A stretch of 41,604 nt of DNA from Azolla pinnata (taxonomy: Eukaryota > Streptophyta > Polypodiopsida > Salviniales > Salviniaceae). The position numbers were made by a program, and so were the translations under genes. Below the pieces are notes generated by a model. It was not told where the DNA came from. It was given only the letters and a program-made list of their open reading frames with translations, and made no database searches. Positions 1-11,858 of the stretch are shown piece by piece. Position 1 is the stretch's first letter. Each line of letters begins with the position of its first letter. The stretch spans positions 2,822 through 44,425 of the forward strand of contig JBBBWG010031353.1 in NCBI GenBank assembly GCA_037176905.1, read 5' to 3'.

Positions 1-262
1 TGCCCAAACAAACACATGGCATGGCATGATGCACAGCTACAATGGCATCCATGGGATGATGCACATGCCTCGACATGATACCCAACGCACACATGGCATG
101 GCATGATGCGCATCAACATGATGCCCAAACAAACACATGGCATGGCATGATGCACAGCTACAATGGCATCCATGGGATGATGCACATGCCTCGACATGGC
201 ACCCAATGCATACATGGCATGGCATGGCATGGCATGGCATGGCATGACATGGCATGATGCGC
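1..262. repeat. 121-bp tandem repeat with a TGGCA microsatellite
   Basis: The segment starting at base 1 begins again at base 122, giving a period of 121 bp with high identity. Inside the units the words ATGGCATGGCATGATG and CATGGGATGATGCACATGCC recur. From about 210 to 255 the sequence decays into a 5-bp TGGCA repeat. The array may continue left of the window. No gene is visible in it. Confidence 0.9.
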
Positions 263-1257
263 ATGGATGGCATGACATAAGCTTTCTTCTTCTCTCTCCT
301 TCCTCTTGATTGTGACAAGGTAACAGACAGGAAAGAAAAGCCTTCCATTCCAAGCTTTTTTCCTTCTGCAATTTCCTCTGCGTATATATGAATCAAAGAG
401 CTTCCCTGATCTTTCTCAGGAGCCCAAAGATTCATTCCCTCCATCGTCCATCTTTCTGTTGATCTTCTTCTTCTTCTTCTTCTTCTTCTTCTTCTCCATA
501 GCTTCGATTTCCTGTTTGCAGCTACACTGAGCTCCCCAGCTATGGCGGTGCCCCCCCCCCCTTCCCTTCCTTGTGCTCATTCTCTCAATCAAACGTGATC
601 CTCGCAATCTGATCCTGTGTTGCTTCAGCATCGAGATTCCTTGATTCGATCATTCAGATGTCAGCCCTCCATCGCTCCATCATAGACAGGCTTCCATTGA
701 GCTCGCCATTCTTCTTCTTCTTCTTCTTCTGCTCCACGGAGATGGAGTTTTACAGGAAATCATCGGAACCCATTTCCACCGGTCCGATTGCTGAGATGGG
801 TTCTCTGTGGAATGCGAGAATCATCTTCGCTTATGACGATCGAAGCCTGCATGTTTGGCAGGCTTGAGTGATAGAGAAGAAAAATCCGAGCTTCCAACTG
901 TAAGGCTTGGGGCGTTTTCCATGGTTGGGAGCGTTCTTCCAGCGTTCGAGCTCTGCAAACAGCTCATGAATTAGGGTTTCGTCCAGCGTTCGAGCTCTGC
1001 AATCAGCTCATGAACTAGGGTTTCGGCAACGAAAAAAAAAACAGAAATCGAGAGCTCTAGGAAAGAAAACAAAGCAATGGAGTTTGGGCGATGAAACCCA
1101 AGGATTTTAGTGGATTACAGGTTGGAGAACAAGAATGGACGTCAGGAACGCGATGAAGAATGCAGGTTTGCAGGGACCGGGTTTGAAGTGCAGCCGAACA
1201 GAAAGAAGACTTTAGGGCCGAGAAAGGGAAGAAATCAATAGGGCGCTACACATACTT
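263..1257. other. Leader or promoter region upstream of the kinase gene
   Basis: No supported gene. It holds pyrimidine (TTC)n tracts at about 463-496 and 710-731, a run of ten C near 548-558, and a 44-bp direct duplication listed separately. The position upstream of a forward kinase gene and the CT-rich composition fit a plant promoter or 5' leader. No transcription start can be fixed from sequence. Confidence 0.5.
938..1025. repeat. 44-bp direct tandem duplication
   Basis: Two adjacent copies (938-981 and 982-1025) begin TCCAGCGTTCGAGCTCTGCA and end TAGGGTTTCG. They differ at only a couple of positions, so the duplication looks recent. It lies in the presumed leader of the kinase gene. Confidence 0.92.
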
Positions 1258-1357
1258 TTGGAGAATGGGAAGGATCTTCTGAAGTTTAAACTGAAGAATG
1301 CAGGGATTGTGCAGAAGCACAGAAGTGTGGCAGAGGCAAAGAAAAGAGTTTGGGAAG

Positions 1358-1567
1358 TAGAAGAAGAAGAAGAAGAAGAAGAAGAAGAAGAAGGAGAAGA
1401 AGAAGAAGGAGAAGGAGAAGAAGAAGAAGAAGAAGGAGAAGGAGAAGGAGAAGGAGAAGAAGAAGAAGAAGAAGACGGATTCAGGGTTTCTGAGTTGAAG
1501 AAGAAGAAGAAGAAGAAGGATTTAGAGTTTCTGAAGAAGAAGAAGAAGAAGAAGAAGAAGAAGGATT
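1358..1567 (+). repeat. (GAA)n/(AAG)n purine tract upstream of the kinase start
   Basis: About 210 bp of almost pure GAA, GGA and AAG triplets on the + strand, interrupted by two short segments resembling GATTTAGGGTTTCTGAAG. It stays open in the frame of the downstream kinase and would encode a Glu/Gly block followed by Lys blocks. I treat it as leader because a better start codon with a membrane anchor follows at 1591. Confidence 0.88.
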
Positions 1568-1590
1568 TAGGGTTTCTGAAGACTGAAGAC

Positions 1591-3710
1591 ATGTCTGGGA
1601 TGAAGCTCTCTGTGGTGATGAGCATTGTTGTCACGCTGCTCTTCTTCTGTGTCTCCCTTGTCATATGGATACACTACTACAGAAGAAGAAGCAGCAACAG
1701 CAGCAGCAAAACACCATTGGAGCAGGCCTTTCCTAAGATAACACCTGCAGCAGACCACATCCATGGAGGAGATGCTAACACTGCTAGCACAATGAACATG
1801 TCTGAGGAAGAAGAAGAGCGAAGAACGGTGGAAAGACGGATCGTTCACATCAGAGATGGATCTGCAGGCCTTCCCGGATCCTCATCCGGGACCAGCATCA
1901 GCAGCGGCTCCGAAGCCGGGAAGATCAATCCCACCAACGCCCTTCGGTTCTGCAATCGAGCCGATGCCTCATCCTTCTCCGCGGAGAGCTCCTCCTACTA
2001 CAGCTCTCCCGATGCCTCCCACAGCGCTTGGGGCCACTGCTATGCCCTCAAAGACCTCGACCTCGCCACCGAATCCTTCTCCGAATCGAAGGTCGTCGGC
2101 AGAGGCGGCTATGGCATCGTTTACCACGGCATTCTTCGCGATGGGACTCCCATCGCGGTCAAGAGGCTTGTGAATAACAGGTTTATATTTTTGCAGACTG
2201 CACTCATCATCGTCCCCTGAATCATTTGCTTATAGGCCGTGCCATTCTTCATGTTTCTGAGCTTGCACTGTGTGGAAGAAACGCAAAAGCCAAGGAGGAA
2301 TAGGGAAGAGGAAACAATGTTTCTGTTTATTTGTGTGTGTGTGTGTGTGTGTGTGTGTTAAAATTTGTATGTATTATTTTGTGAAGGGGACAAGCTGAAA
2401 GGGAGTTCAAAGTGGAAGTGGAGGCCATTGGCAGGATAAGGCACAAAAACCTTGTTCGGCTTTTAGGGTATTGTATGGAAGATGCGCACAGGTGAATCAG
2501 TGTTTCATTTCTCAAGGATTTTTTTGTCTTTCAAACACTCAAAAGTCTATCCTTGGATAACATTTTCTCTGGAAATTATGTGAAACCAGGATCCTCGTCT
2601 ACGAGTATATCGACAATGGAAATCTAGACCAATGGCTCCATGGATCGCTGGGAGAGAATCAATCGCTGCCATGGGATATTCGAATGAAGATTCTGTTAGG
2701 AACTGCCAGAGGGTAAGTAAACTGAATCCATTCCAGACCTCGTTCGATCCATTTCTCCACAAACATTTACGCCTCGATGAGGCTCGGATCGATCGACATG
2801 TGAATAGCGACCAGCATTCATTTGAATCGAAGGAATGCAACTATTGTGAAGAACACATTTCAATGGCTTCAAACAGGAGGATGTTAGAGCTGTTGTGATC
2901 TTTGAGAAGACGATAGAGAAATTGAGCAAAGGACTTGAGATGATCGAAATGTTTTTTAATGTTTTGTCCAACAGCCTTGCGTATCTGCACGAGGGTTTGG
3001 AACCGAAGGTGGTGCATCGAGATATCAAATCGAGCAACATCTTGTTAGACAGGGACTGGAACCCAAAGATCTCTGACTTTGGGCTCGCCAAGCTCTTAGG
3101 CGCAGAGAACACCCATGTCACCACTAGAGTCATGGGCACATTCGGGTAGAAAAGCATAAATGTTTCATTTTATGGTTTTCTTTGTTCTTTCATCTTGTAA
3201 TGGTGTGGACTAAACCCTAAGCCAGACATTCACATCCGAAATGCTGTCCGAATTCTGCCTGTGCTGACAGGTATGTTGCACCGGAGTATGCTAACACTGG
3301 GTTGCTGAATGAGAAGAGCGATGTTTATAGCTATGGAGTTTTGCTCATGGAACTCATCACAGGGAGAGATCCAGTAGATTATAAAAGGCCACAGGGAGAG
3401 GTGACAGGATGAGTTTTAGAAGAAAAAGAGCAAGAAAATGTATAGCATCTGCATATAAAGTTGAAATGTGCATTTTTTGTTTTCTCTTCAGGTGAACCTG
3501 GTAGATTGGTTGAAAGTGATGGTGGCTAGCAGGCAAACTGATGGAGTTTGTGATCCCAACATGGAAGTGAAGCCATCATTGAGAGCTCTGAAGAGAGCTC
3601 TTCTCGTGTCGCTGCGATGTGTGGATCCTGATGCCGAGAAACGACCCAAAATCAGCCATGTCATCCATATGCTGGAGATCGATGATAATCCTTTCAATGA
3701 GGTGAAGTGA
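1591..3710 (+). CDS. Receptor-like cytoplasmic kinase, RLCK-V type (At2g42960/At3g17420-like), 445 aa, six exons
   Basis: Membrane-anchored Ser/Thr kinase. Exons 1591-2180, 2387-2491, 2590-2712, 2975-3145, 3271-3400 and 3492-3710 join in frame with GT-AG introns. After a short N terminus comes one hydrophobic segment (about residues 6-28) followed by YYRRR, a serine-rich linker, then the kinase: glycine loop [11 protein letters not shown] (170-180), catalytic Lys191 in [14 protein letters not shown] (Asp289), DFGLAKLLG (Asp307) and GYVAPEY. All catalytic residues are present, so it should be active; HRD makes it an RD kinase. The layout of a short outside part, one membrane helix and a kinase with a [12 protein letters not shown] stretch is typical of RLCK-V, an inference from remembered family sequences. 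Start chosen at 1591 because the anchor follows directly; the frame is open upstream to ATG 1258. The C terminus ends soon after the kinase, shorter than usual, and a possible splice donor overlaps the stop. Confidence 0.93.
2332..2358. repeat. (GT)n microsatellite in kinase intron 1
   Basis: About 13 GT units inside the first intron of the kinase gene, roughly 30 bp upstream of the exon 2 acceptor at 2387. Confidence 0.95.
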
Positions 3711-3752
3711 AAACTTTCCCCATGGCTAAAGCTGATTGATTTGCTTTCTCTT

Positions 3753-4170
3753 CCAATCGAGTTCCAATTCCACGTAACAGATTAAGCTTCTGGAACTCTG
3801 CACAACTTCAAATCGAAACAAAATCCCAGCTTTTCCATCCAAAAGGATAAAAACTCTGACAAAATGGAACCAAAACTATAAACTTGGAGCTTTGGGGTTA
3901 GGGTACAATGCAGCTCCAATTCCACTTTTCACTCATAAAACATTAAATCAAAACAAAATGCCAGCTGTTCTACCCAAAAGTTGAGAAAATGAGAGCAAGA
4001 TACAACTTGAGATCTCCACTGCTTTCGGGTTTAACAGCTTCAATTCTACTTTAAATCAATACATTTCAAATTAGAACAAAATCAGAGCTGTTCCACCCAA
4101 AAAGATAAGAAAACAATGAGAAAATGAAACCAAAATACAAACTACCATCTCCATTGATTTGGGTTCCTTT
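3753..4170. repeat. Diverged three-copy tandem repeat, unit about 120-135 bp
   Basis: The words AACAAAATCCCAGCTTTTCC, AACAAAATGCCAGCTGTTCT and AACAAAATCAGAGCTGTTCC occur near 3820, 3954 and 4076. Each is followed by an ACCCAAAA-like stretch and an AT-rich segment containing GAGAAAATGA or similar. The copies are clearly related but much diverged. They lie just downstream of the kinase stop, possibly in its 3' UTR. Confidence 0.75.
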
Positions 4171-4639
4171 TGTTTCTCTATTTTTGAAATAAATTGATCT
4201 CACTCATTGAGTTACGAATTTGTTAACAAAATCCTAAACACCAGAAGAGAAGATTGAAGTTGCACATGGTGCCCGTCTAACTTGCAGCCCGAAATGTAAG
4301 CTCAGATGAATCTAGATTTGGACTAACATAATAACACCTTGTTGTGAAATGAAGCAAAAGGGCATGCGCCAAGCATCTTCACGCTCCATGATCGGTCAGG
4401 TGGATTCCGACTCTGGGAGGTCAACCGACAATGATTCCAACTTTCCGAAACTCGTCCGGTCTGAGAGCGGATCTGATAGTGAGCCATCCAGTATGAGAGA
4501 GAAGTTGAGAAAGTACGGGCTCTGAAAACAGTATCTACCATCTCCTTAACATCACAAATTTTCAGGTTTTTTGATATCACCGCCCGCTCGAAATGCATGC
4601 CGAGAAATCGTTACAATCTTGTGATCCAGAGATGCACTC

Positions 4640-5000
4640 TGATTCTCTCAAAGGTAGATCACATTCCCAAAATGCTGAAATTGTAGATCACATTCACAGA
4701 TGCTGAGATTGCGGATCATATTCTCAAATGCTGAGATTTAGATCACATTCTCATATGCTGAGATTGTCGATCATATTCTCAGAGGCTGAAATTGTCGATC
4801 ATATTCTCAGAGGCTGAAATTGTCGATCATATTCTCAGAGGCTGAAATTGTCGATCATATTTTCAAATGCTGAGGTTGTGGATCACATTGTCAAAATGCT
4901 GAGATGGTAGGGTACACTTTCAAGTGCTGAGATCGATGGTAGGGAGGTCACATTCTCAAATGCTGAGATTGGGTCACATTCTCAAATGCTCAGAATGAGA
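4640..5000. repeat. 28-bp minisatellite, about 12-13 copies
   Basis: The unit is roughly GGCTGAAATTGTCGATCATA followed by TTCTCAGA. Three central copies (about 4763-4850) are identical and the flanking copies are degenerate, with TGCTGAGATTG and TCACATTCTCAAA variants. Homogeneous centre and decayed edges are the usual pattern of an expanding minisatellite. It lies in intergenic DNA. Confidence 0.92.
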
Positions 5001-6677
5001 AGCAGCATTTACATGTTGAAACAATTTATGGTCAGCTAGTAATACATCTCATTGCATGATGGATAGAACAGAACAGCATATACATTTTTTTTTTCCAAAT
5101 CAGATACACATGAGCTGGTAAGTGGCTCCACTTTTTGGAGGAAGGGGATGACTACTTTTGTAGTAGAAGCTGTCTATGGTGGAAATAAATCTCTTCTTAC
5201 AAGTCCACTAGAATGATCACGTCACTTGTCTATGGAACTCGAATAATCGTGTCACTTGTTCAACTATCTTGGCCATTCCAGAATCTCCAATCATGTTCAA
5301 CTGTCACTTGTTCAATTGTCTTGGCCATTCCAGAATCTCTAACACTCTGGAAGGCAAAAAATATAGAAGATTGTTGCAGAAGAATAATGGATCTTGATGC
5401 TATAGAACCTCCAAGTGGCCTTTGTGATTCAGAGCAAGCCACATGGTCAAAGTTAACGTGAGCTACAATACCTTGAGCAAAATCAGCTGAGTTGAATTGC
5501 TGAAGAATAGTGTCAAGAAGGCATGAATCTAGTGGTGTGCTAAAAAATCGTTGTTGCCTATTGAATGGTTTACTTTTAGCATTCTTGGGTTCTTGGCAAA
5601 CGATGAACGTTTCTGCATCGCAATCGAGCTCGATGAACCATGATAATTCCATTTGCTAATCGGATGGGAATTCCAATTTGGTGATTATAGCATTCCTTCA
5701 AATCATTTCCAAAAGTCGTGCCGAAGAAAAGTTCTTCAATCTAACTTTAGAATTCTAGAATTCTTTCTTGATTTAACAACTTTGTCAATCCCAAGATGCC
5801 AACCCCAATCTCAGAAACGCTGTTGATTCAACAAAGCTAGAAAAATTGCAAGAGTTCTGAAGCAGATGCTTATAGAGCAAGATACTTACCTATCTGATGA
5901 GGTGAACGAAATTTGAGAATTTCAAACCGTCAAATTTCGGTTTATTTTTCTCATACATATTCGATCAGACTTAAATTTCCACCGATTGAAATTTATTATA
6001 AGAAAAGCTCTAAGAAGCTAAGATCCATTTTCAATTAACATCTGGCTTTCTCATACAGTCAGAGTGTCAACAACTGAGTCAACTTTCTTCCTGAATTGTT
6101 CTTTAGCCTATACAAATGATAATTAGTAATACCTCATCCTTTTAGTTTGTTCATGTCCTCTTCTTTATCATCATCAGAGAAACAAATTCACAGAACTTTG
6201 TGGAACAGATCAGGCGACAATTGGATCTCCAAGAGCACACCGATATGAGATCAATCAAGGAGGAGAATTCTTTATCTGGATCATCTTGGTGGTCAAGAGC
6301 GTTACCATGAAAGATTGAGGGATATACTTCAATCAGAGAAATAGATCATGACTAGACCGGTTGTGGAGTAGAGCCAAGCCCATCACAGATCACGAGCTTC
6401 GTAGACACAGATGAAGATAACTCATTCTGTTTCTTTCCCTTACGGCAAAATGCAGATCCAAAACGGTGAGATGATTTGCACAAAAACTTTCCACATTTTA
6501 CCCATGAAAAAGGAGGCCTTTTGAGGTTAAAATTCTCGCTAAGACTGAGAAAATCTTGAACCCATATCATGCGGCAGGAGTAGTATGTACAATAAGGTGT
6601 TTTGATTACATAAAAAATGAAATGTAAATTTTCTACCGTGCAAGAATGCACCAGTCGGGGGAGCAAAATCGCGCGTC
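5001..6677. other. Intergenic region between the kinase and DUF4091 genes
   Basis: No gene supported. Short open frames (for example 5260-5652 on the - strand) show no recognisable domain or splice partner. Near 5265-5340 there is a short duplication around CTTGGCCATTCCAGAATCTC. The right part, roughly 6300-6677, lies just downstream of the DUF4091 stop and probably includes its 3' UTR. Confidence 0.6.
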
Positions 6678-9600
6678 TTAAGCTGCTCGGAGAGAATGAT
6701 ATATCTCCGCTCTCATGGAATCAATTGGTCCATGATCAGATGCATAATGCTCGGGACCCATGTAAAGGCCAGTCTTCTCCAAAAGCGATAATGCCGCTGG
6801 CCTACCAAAGCGAGATGCATACAGCTGCAGATACTCATAGTCCTGGCATCCAGATCAATCACAAACCAACATTGTTTCTCTTTCTTTCTCCCTGCTTTAC
6901 ATATAAGATGTGCAGCAGAAGTTGATTCATCAGGCATGGACATCGCCTCTTTTACCTGTAAGCCACTAAGCACCCGCTCGAGACGAATCGACGCAATCGG
7001 TTCTCTAAGCTCTGGTTCAAAAGCTTCACCAGGATAAAAAAGAACACCGTCTCCGGGTGGAAGGCCTCTCCTGAAGCGTACCTGCCAAAATAGTATAAAA
7101 TGCACTCGCTTTTTTCACCAAAGTTGACAGCTTCTTGCCTAATCTTTTGTTTTTAAGCTCAAAATGGAGTGATGATGAATGGATCAAGCAGTTGTACTGG
7201 ATGTCCACTGTCTGCATTTTCATTTGCTGTTCTCTACGATGAAGAGGCATTTCAAGGTGGAATATCTTATTCATTCTCTTAAGGCAGTCTAAACATTAAT
7301 CATAGCTTGCTAACCTCAGCTCCTGGGCTTGTTGCTTTCTCATAGCAATTTGCTCCCCAATAAAGAAATCCTGTTCCCCCTTCCTTCCATACACGCCACA
7401 TAACTGCACGATGTTGTGTTCCTCTCATCCCTAGATGCCAATTAGGAAAAGGATCTGTGGGGCCCATGCAGATATATGTCCACCACTCCTGTAAATTCCA
7501 GAATAGCACATGCAAACTCTCATTATTGGACTGTTCGATGATTGCGACTCATCTTTCACACAAATGTTACCTCGTTCTTGTCTTGTTGCAACTCTGAAGT
7601 TATCTCCCTCACCAAGTCTTCACGGCTACCCAGAACCCATTCGCTATCCTCACGTAAAAAAACAGTAGACAACAAATATCAGTAAAGTAAAAACCACTAT
7701 CCTCAAGTAGCCTTGGGTACAAAGCAGAGGATTAGTTGCAACGTTTTGACAAAGAATAGCTATACAAAGAGAATTGTTCTCATGAATAGTGCATGGTACT
7801 TGGTTCAAAGAAGGCTTTTGGCTCACTATGCAAGGTGATGGAATATGAAGACCAATGATGCTGGTATGTTTTTGCTAGAACTCATTTGAACTATGACCAA
7901 TGATACACTGGCATCCCCATATCAACAGTAAGGAAATCTTGCGAATGTCTAAAGAGGTCCTTGAGAGAGAGGAAACCTTTTGCACCATGATCAGAGGGAA
8001 TAGTGACAACGTGATGCAGTGACCCAAACTGAACAACCTGTCTAGAGTATATCATGAAAACATCATGGATGATTCCTCTGATTCAAGGAAACAGAAAATC
8101 TTAAAGCATAATTTGAGTCTTCCTTCAAGGAACAGAAAACCTCGACCTTGAGTTGGATACTCATCCACTAGGGAAATCCTTTATGTTTGAGGTTTAAAAA
8201 AGGGGAAACCCCCCAGGGTCACAGCCCCAATAAAGGTTTTCACAAGCTTAGCGTCCCAAAGAACTTTTTCATCATGCCAACGCTTGACTGTGTGTTTACC
8301 TTGTACAGAAGATTTGATTATGTGGTCTCAATAGTCTTGGTACTTTCGCAAAAGCTTCAAAACTTCTCGACGCATATGAGGAATCACTTGGAGCTGTTGA
8401 AAAAACCAAGCTTTAAGCATTACGTAGGAATAGTCATTGAAAGGAAAATAAACATTGTGTAAAGTTAAAAACGAAATTCAGACACAAATACAAACCAGTT
8501 ATATTTTATCTAATCTTGGAATCACATTATGACATCATAATCTATTATTCATTTCACATTTGTAAGTATCTCATAACTGTTCCATTCAATCATGCAAGCA
8601 CACAAATTATTTTTCCCAGTGCAATGTCTTCTGAATATGGTCCTTCTTTTGTCTGCTCAATAATGGTTGGGTCAGCATACTTACCACAATAATAAGTTGT
8701 CATGACTCTAGCATCAGGAGCTATGGATCTTATTTCCTTTGACATGTCACGAATCTTATCATAATGTTCCAAGCTCATTGGCTGAAAGAACACAATACAA
8801 TGTAAATTACCTAATTCTAATAGTGGAAATTCCCTAGTGATTAATGATGACAGATTAGTTCCACATTATAATGAATAGTCCTCAAACGTGATATCACCTC
8901 ATCCCATAGATAAAAATATGCATTTTTCCAATGGGGTTTTGTTTGAAGAATCTGAAGCTCTTTATCCAGAACGTTTTTGGACGCATCAGAGCTGCAAAAT
9001 ACATCTGATTAGTCATTACCTGGGCTGCATACTTACGATTCCAAATGCAATAGCGATTAAAATAGTTGCCATAATTAACAGTGGATTCTAGCATCAATTA
9101 TGGATGGCATGATACCCGTCCATCAATTGGTTCAAGTTAAGGAGGCTGTTAAGGCTGTTGCTTGCAGATGATTCAGTCAAACAAGAGTCGCTCTCTTATA
9201 AAAAGTTTATAATGTACATAAACTATCAAAACTCACTTTGATAAGGCAGGAGGATAAGGAACAGCATATGCAGCTAGTCTTGGATCAGAATAATATGCCT
9301 CGGATTGGGGATTGTCAGCTGAAAAGTAGCAGCAATAACCAGGTGTCCATATAACTAGAAAGGTAGAGCATAGTTTTAGAGGTGCAATAAATCCTTACCT
9401 GGCCATGGACAAGTGTATGTCAAGACTCTCATGTTGTCCCCCCATCTGCAAAAGTATGGACTAATTCTATAGTTCAGAAGCCATTGAAAATGCTTATCTA
9501 AAGCATCATACCACCCACTGCTTCCGTGTTCCAACTGAAAACGATCTTCAATGACAGTCTCAGCTAGCTAATTCTATGTTAAGAATGAAAAGTTCAAAAC

Positions 9601-11858
9601 ACCAATTGCAAGGAACAGAAAGGAAAAAGGATACACCAAAAACAGCTGGTAAAGAGGGAGTTATCGGCAAGATGAAATCCCATACTGTTACTGTCAGCTT
9701 CACTCTAACAGAAAAGGACAATTGATTATCTTCATCAATATCCATTTTCAGTTCATTTGATAACAGAGGGAGGTCTTGCAGCTGCTCTAATCCCTGCCTT
9801 ATTGCTAGAATTCCTTCTTCCTACAAGATATTACCAGAAAACATGGCATAACTTCAAACCATTGTTGATAAACAGGGACTGTAATAGTAAATGATCACGA
9901 GGAAGTTATTACATGTTCTGGCATAGATTTCCCCTCGAGACAATACACTTGACCAAGCAGGTTCTGAACTGCCAGCTTCATATCTTCTATATCTTTGCCA
10001 ATAGCATGACCCTGCAGACTGCAAGTTCGTACATGATGATGGATAAGAATACCTATCTGCACCTTGAATCAGATAATGCATACACATTTGAGAAGCATAA
10101 AATTCCTAATATATAAAACTAACCTCTAGAATGTAATTGCAAACTAGAGTATTACTTAGGATCAGTCTTCAAAGCTTTGATGATGATTTCGCCAGTATAC
10201 ACTCCAGGTGATTGTGAGGGAGGAACATAGACAGAAATCCACAAGACTGTTGTTTCCCTGTGCAACCAGCAATACAATGAAAAATCAGGGGGTTTCCTTG
10301 AGAGCTTTACTATCATCTATGGTGCAACACAGCACAGAAAAGGATGGACCTTACATGCTTGACAAATTACTTTTACCTAAAAAATCAAGGATAGTAGCCC
10401 ATAATGCTCAGAAATAAAGGGCAGGGATCCCTCTGAAAACCAGGTAATTTTATCAGGAAACTTTCAACAACATGAACAGTCTCTCTTATTATTTTCCTTC
10501 ATATGGTAGACGGGATTCTTATGGAGAGCCATTGCATCAATTGATCTTAGTTCAGACATTCCATATGACCAAGTTTCCTATGTGATGCAAGCATACCTCT
10601 AACTATGGAAAAGGGCATAATTTTGCACCCAGATCTCATAGGCCATGAAACAATACAGCCACCTAATGAAACAAATGAAGATTGCATAAAAATAGATGTC
10701 CCCTTCACTGTGGAAAGGGCATAATTTTTGCTCCCAGATGCCAGGGCCAATGAAATAATACAGCCAACTACAAAAAAAACGAGCACTACATACAAATACA
10801 CGTTCAGCATCCCAACGGATACAAGCATCCATCTTACTATTGAAAAGGGCACAATTTTGTAGGTTTCAGAGGCAATGAAAAAATGCAGCCATCTAGAGAA
10901 AAAGAAAGGAATGTTATATATGCATAGATACAAACCACATATCAGAATACAATCTCGTTATGCCTCTCCCAAGTTAAAGATACATTATTTATCTGCCACA
11001 CAGAGGTTTGACCAACAGTACATTTGCATATATGCTTCAAAAGAACAGAACACACACAAGCAAGGGGCAGTAACCAACATACCCAGGATGTAAAGCCACT
11101 CTAGAAACTCTTGATTTTAAAGGAACTAATGCATCAGGGACACCGAGAATCGGCACAACGCGGCATATAGTGATAGAGTTCCCAAATTCAAGTCTGTACA
11201 GATATCGTCGAAAATAATAATGAGCTCCTAGCAGAAAATATTGGATTAATGTTATCATACAAACTGTTTATATTGTACTGAATCACTAGAAACCTTACAT
11301 ATCTTGAGATTCAGAGCAAAGGTCACTGCAGCTGACATGAACATATCCAGACACTCCACCACCTACCCATGTTAACTTGGGCCTAAGGGCAAGTTGTGCA
11401 CTTTCCTTCTCGTTTCTTGCAGCAAGCATGGTAATCTAGAATCATGTTAAGAAAAACTAGTCGATTTCTTTCTGAGTTAAGAAGCAAGCTTAAAAAAGAT
11501 AACTTTGAAATATTCCCGAGTTCTTTGCTTTTCCAAAATCCCCAAGATTTTGCACTTCCATCTAACCCCTTAATCAAATCAAAAGGAAAATGGAGAGTCA
11601 AATGTTCATACAATTAGTATACTGAATTGCAGTGGAATGAATACTTACATCTTCAAGCAACCGTGGTTGCTCTTGATGACCCATATTTGCAGTGCTCGGC
11701 ATTTGCCACACACTAACTAAATCTGAGGTTGATTTTCTGCTGCTTTCTCCATCTGTCATGAGCATATATGGGCTTGCATCAATCCATCCATAGGCAGTTC
11801 CTCCACCAGATACTCCCTCCACTGGTGGGGGAGAGAAGTAGTCAGAATTACTTGTCAT
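6678..11858 (-). CDS. DUF4091 / glycoside hydrolase 123-like protein, about 650 aa, fifteen exons
   Basis: Exons in transcript order: 11858-11649, 11435-11299, 11227-11083, 10257-10156, 10018-9913, 9820-9637, 9563-9399, 9318-9237, 8991-8898, 8781-8685, 8393-8300, 7643-7571, 7488-7315, 7081-6956, 6842-6678. Landmarks are PPPVEGVSGGGTAYGW near the N terminus, VPDALVPLK, NYRISPYFCRWGDNM, TYTCPWPAD, HWKNAYFYLWDEP, APDARVMTTYYC, VPRLLRPHNQIFCTSEWVLG, HLGMRGTQHRAVMWRVWKEG, PPGDGVLFYPGE and ASIRLERVLSGLQDYEYLQ. The last two match the bacterial DUF4091 C-terminal signature, and the whole protein matches a conserved plant family of unknown substrate. A sugar-cleaving role with the WDEP acidic pair as candidate catalytic residues is inference. 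No signal peptide is seen, so it is probably cytosolic. All junctions agree in phase except exon 2 to exon 3, which is one base out. Start 11858 is the first ATG and gives the expected N terminus. Confidence 0.9.
10582..10910. repeat. Diverged three-copy tandem repeat in DUF4091 intron 3
   Basis: Three related blocks begin near 10600, 10709 and 10837, each with TGGAAAAGGGCATAATTTTG or a close variant, then GGCCATGAAACAATACAGCCA or a variant. Spacing is about 110 and 128 bp. The block lies in the 825-bp intron between 11083 and 10257. Confidence 0.8.

Noticed and set aside
4640-5000. Possible CRISPR-like array
   Set aside because: Direct 28-bp repeats abut without unique spacers, and the setting is a plant nuclear genome.
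5260-5652. 130-residue - strand frame in the intergenic region
   Set aside because: No recognisable domain, no splice partners, and part comes from a local duplication. It remains an unproven possibility only.
9007-9110. Candidate extra exon of the DUF4091 gene (NYFNRYCIWNRKYAAQ)
   Set aside because: Exons 9318-9237 and 8991-8898 join in phase without it and match the family, so it is intron.
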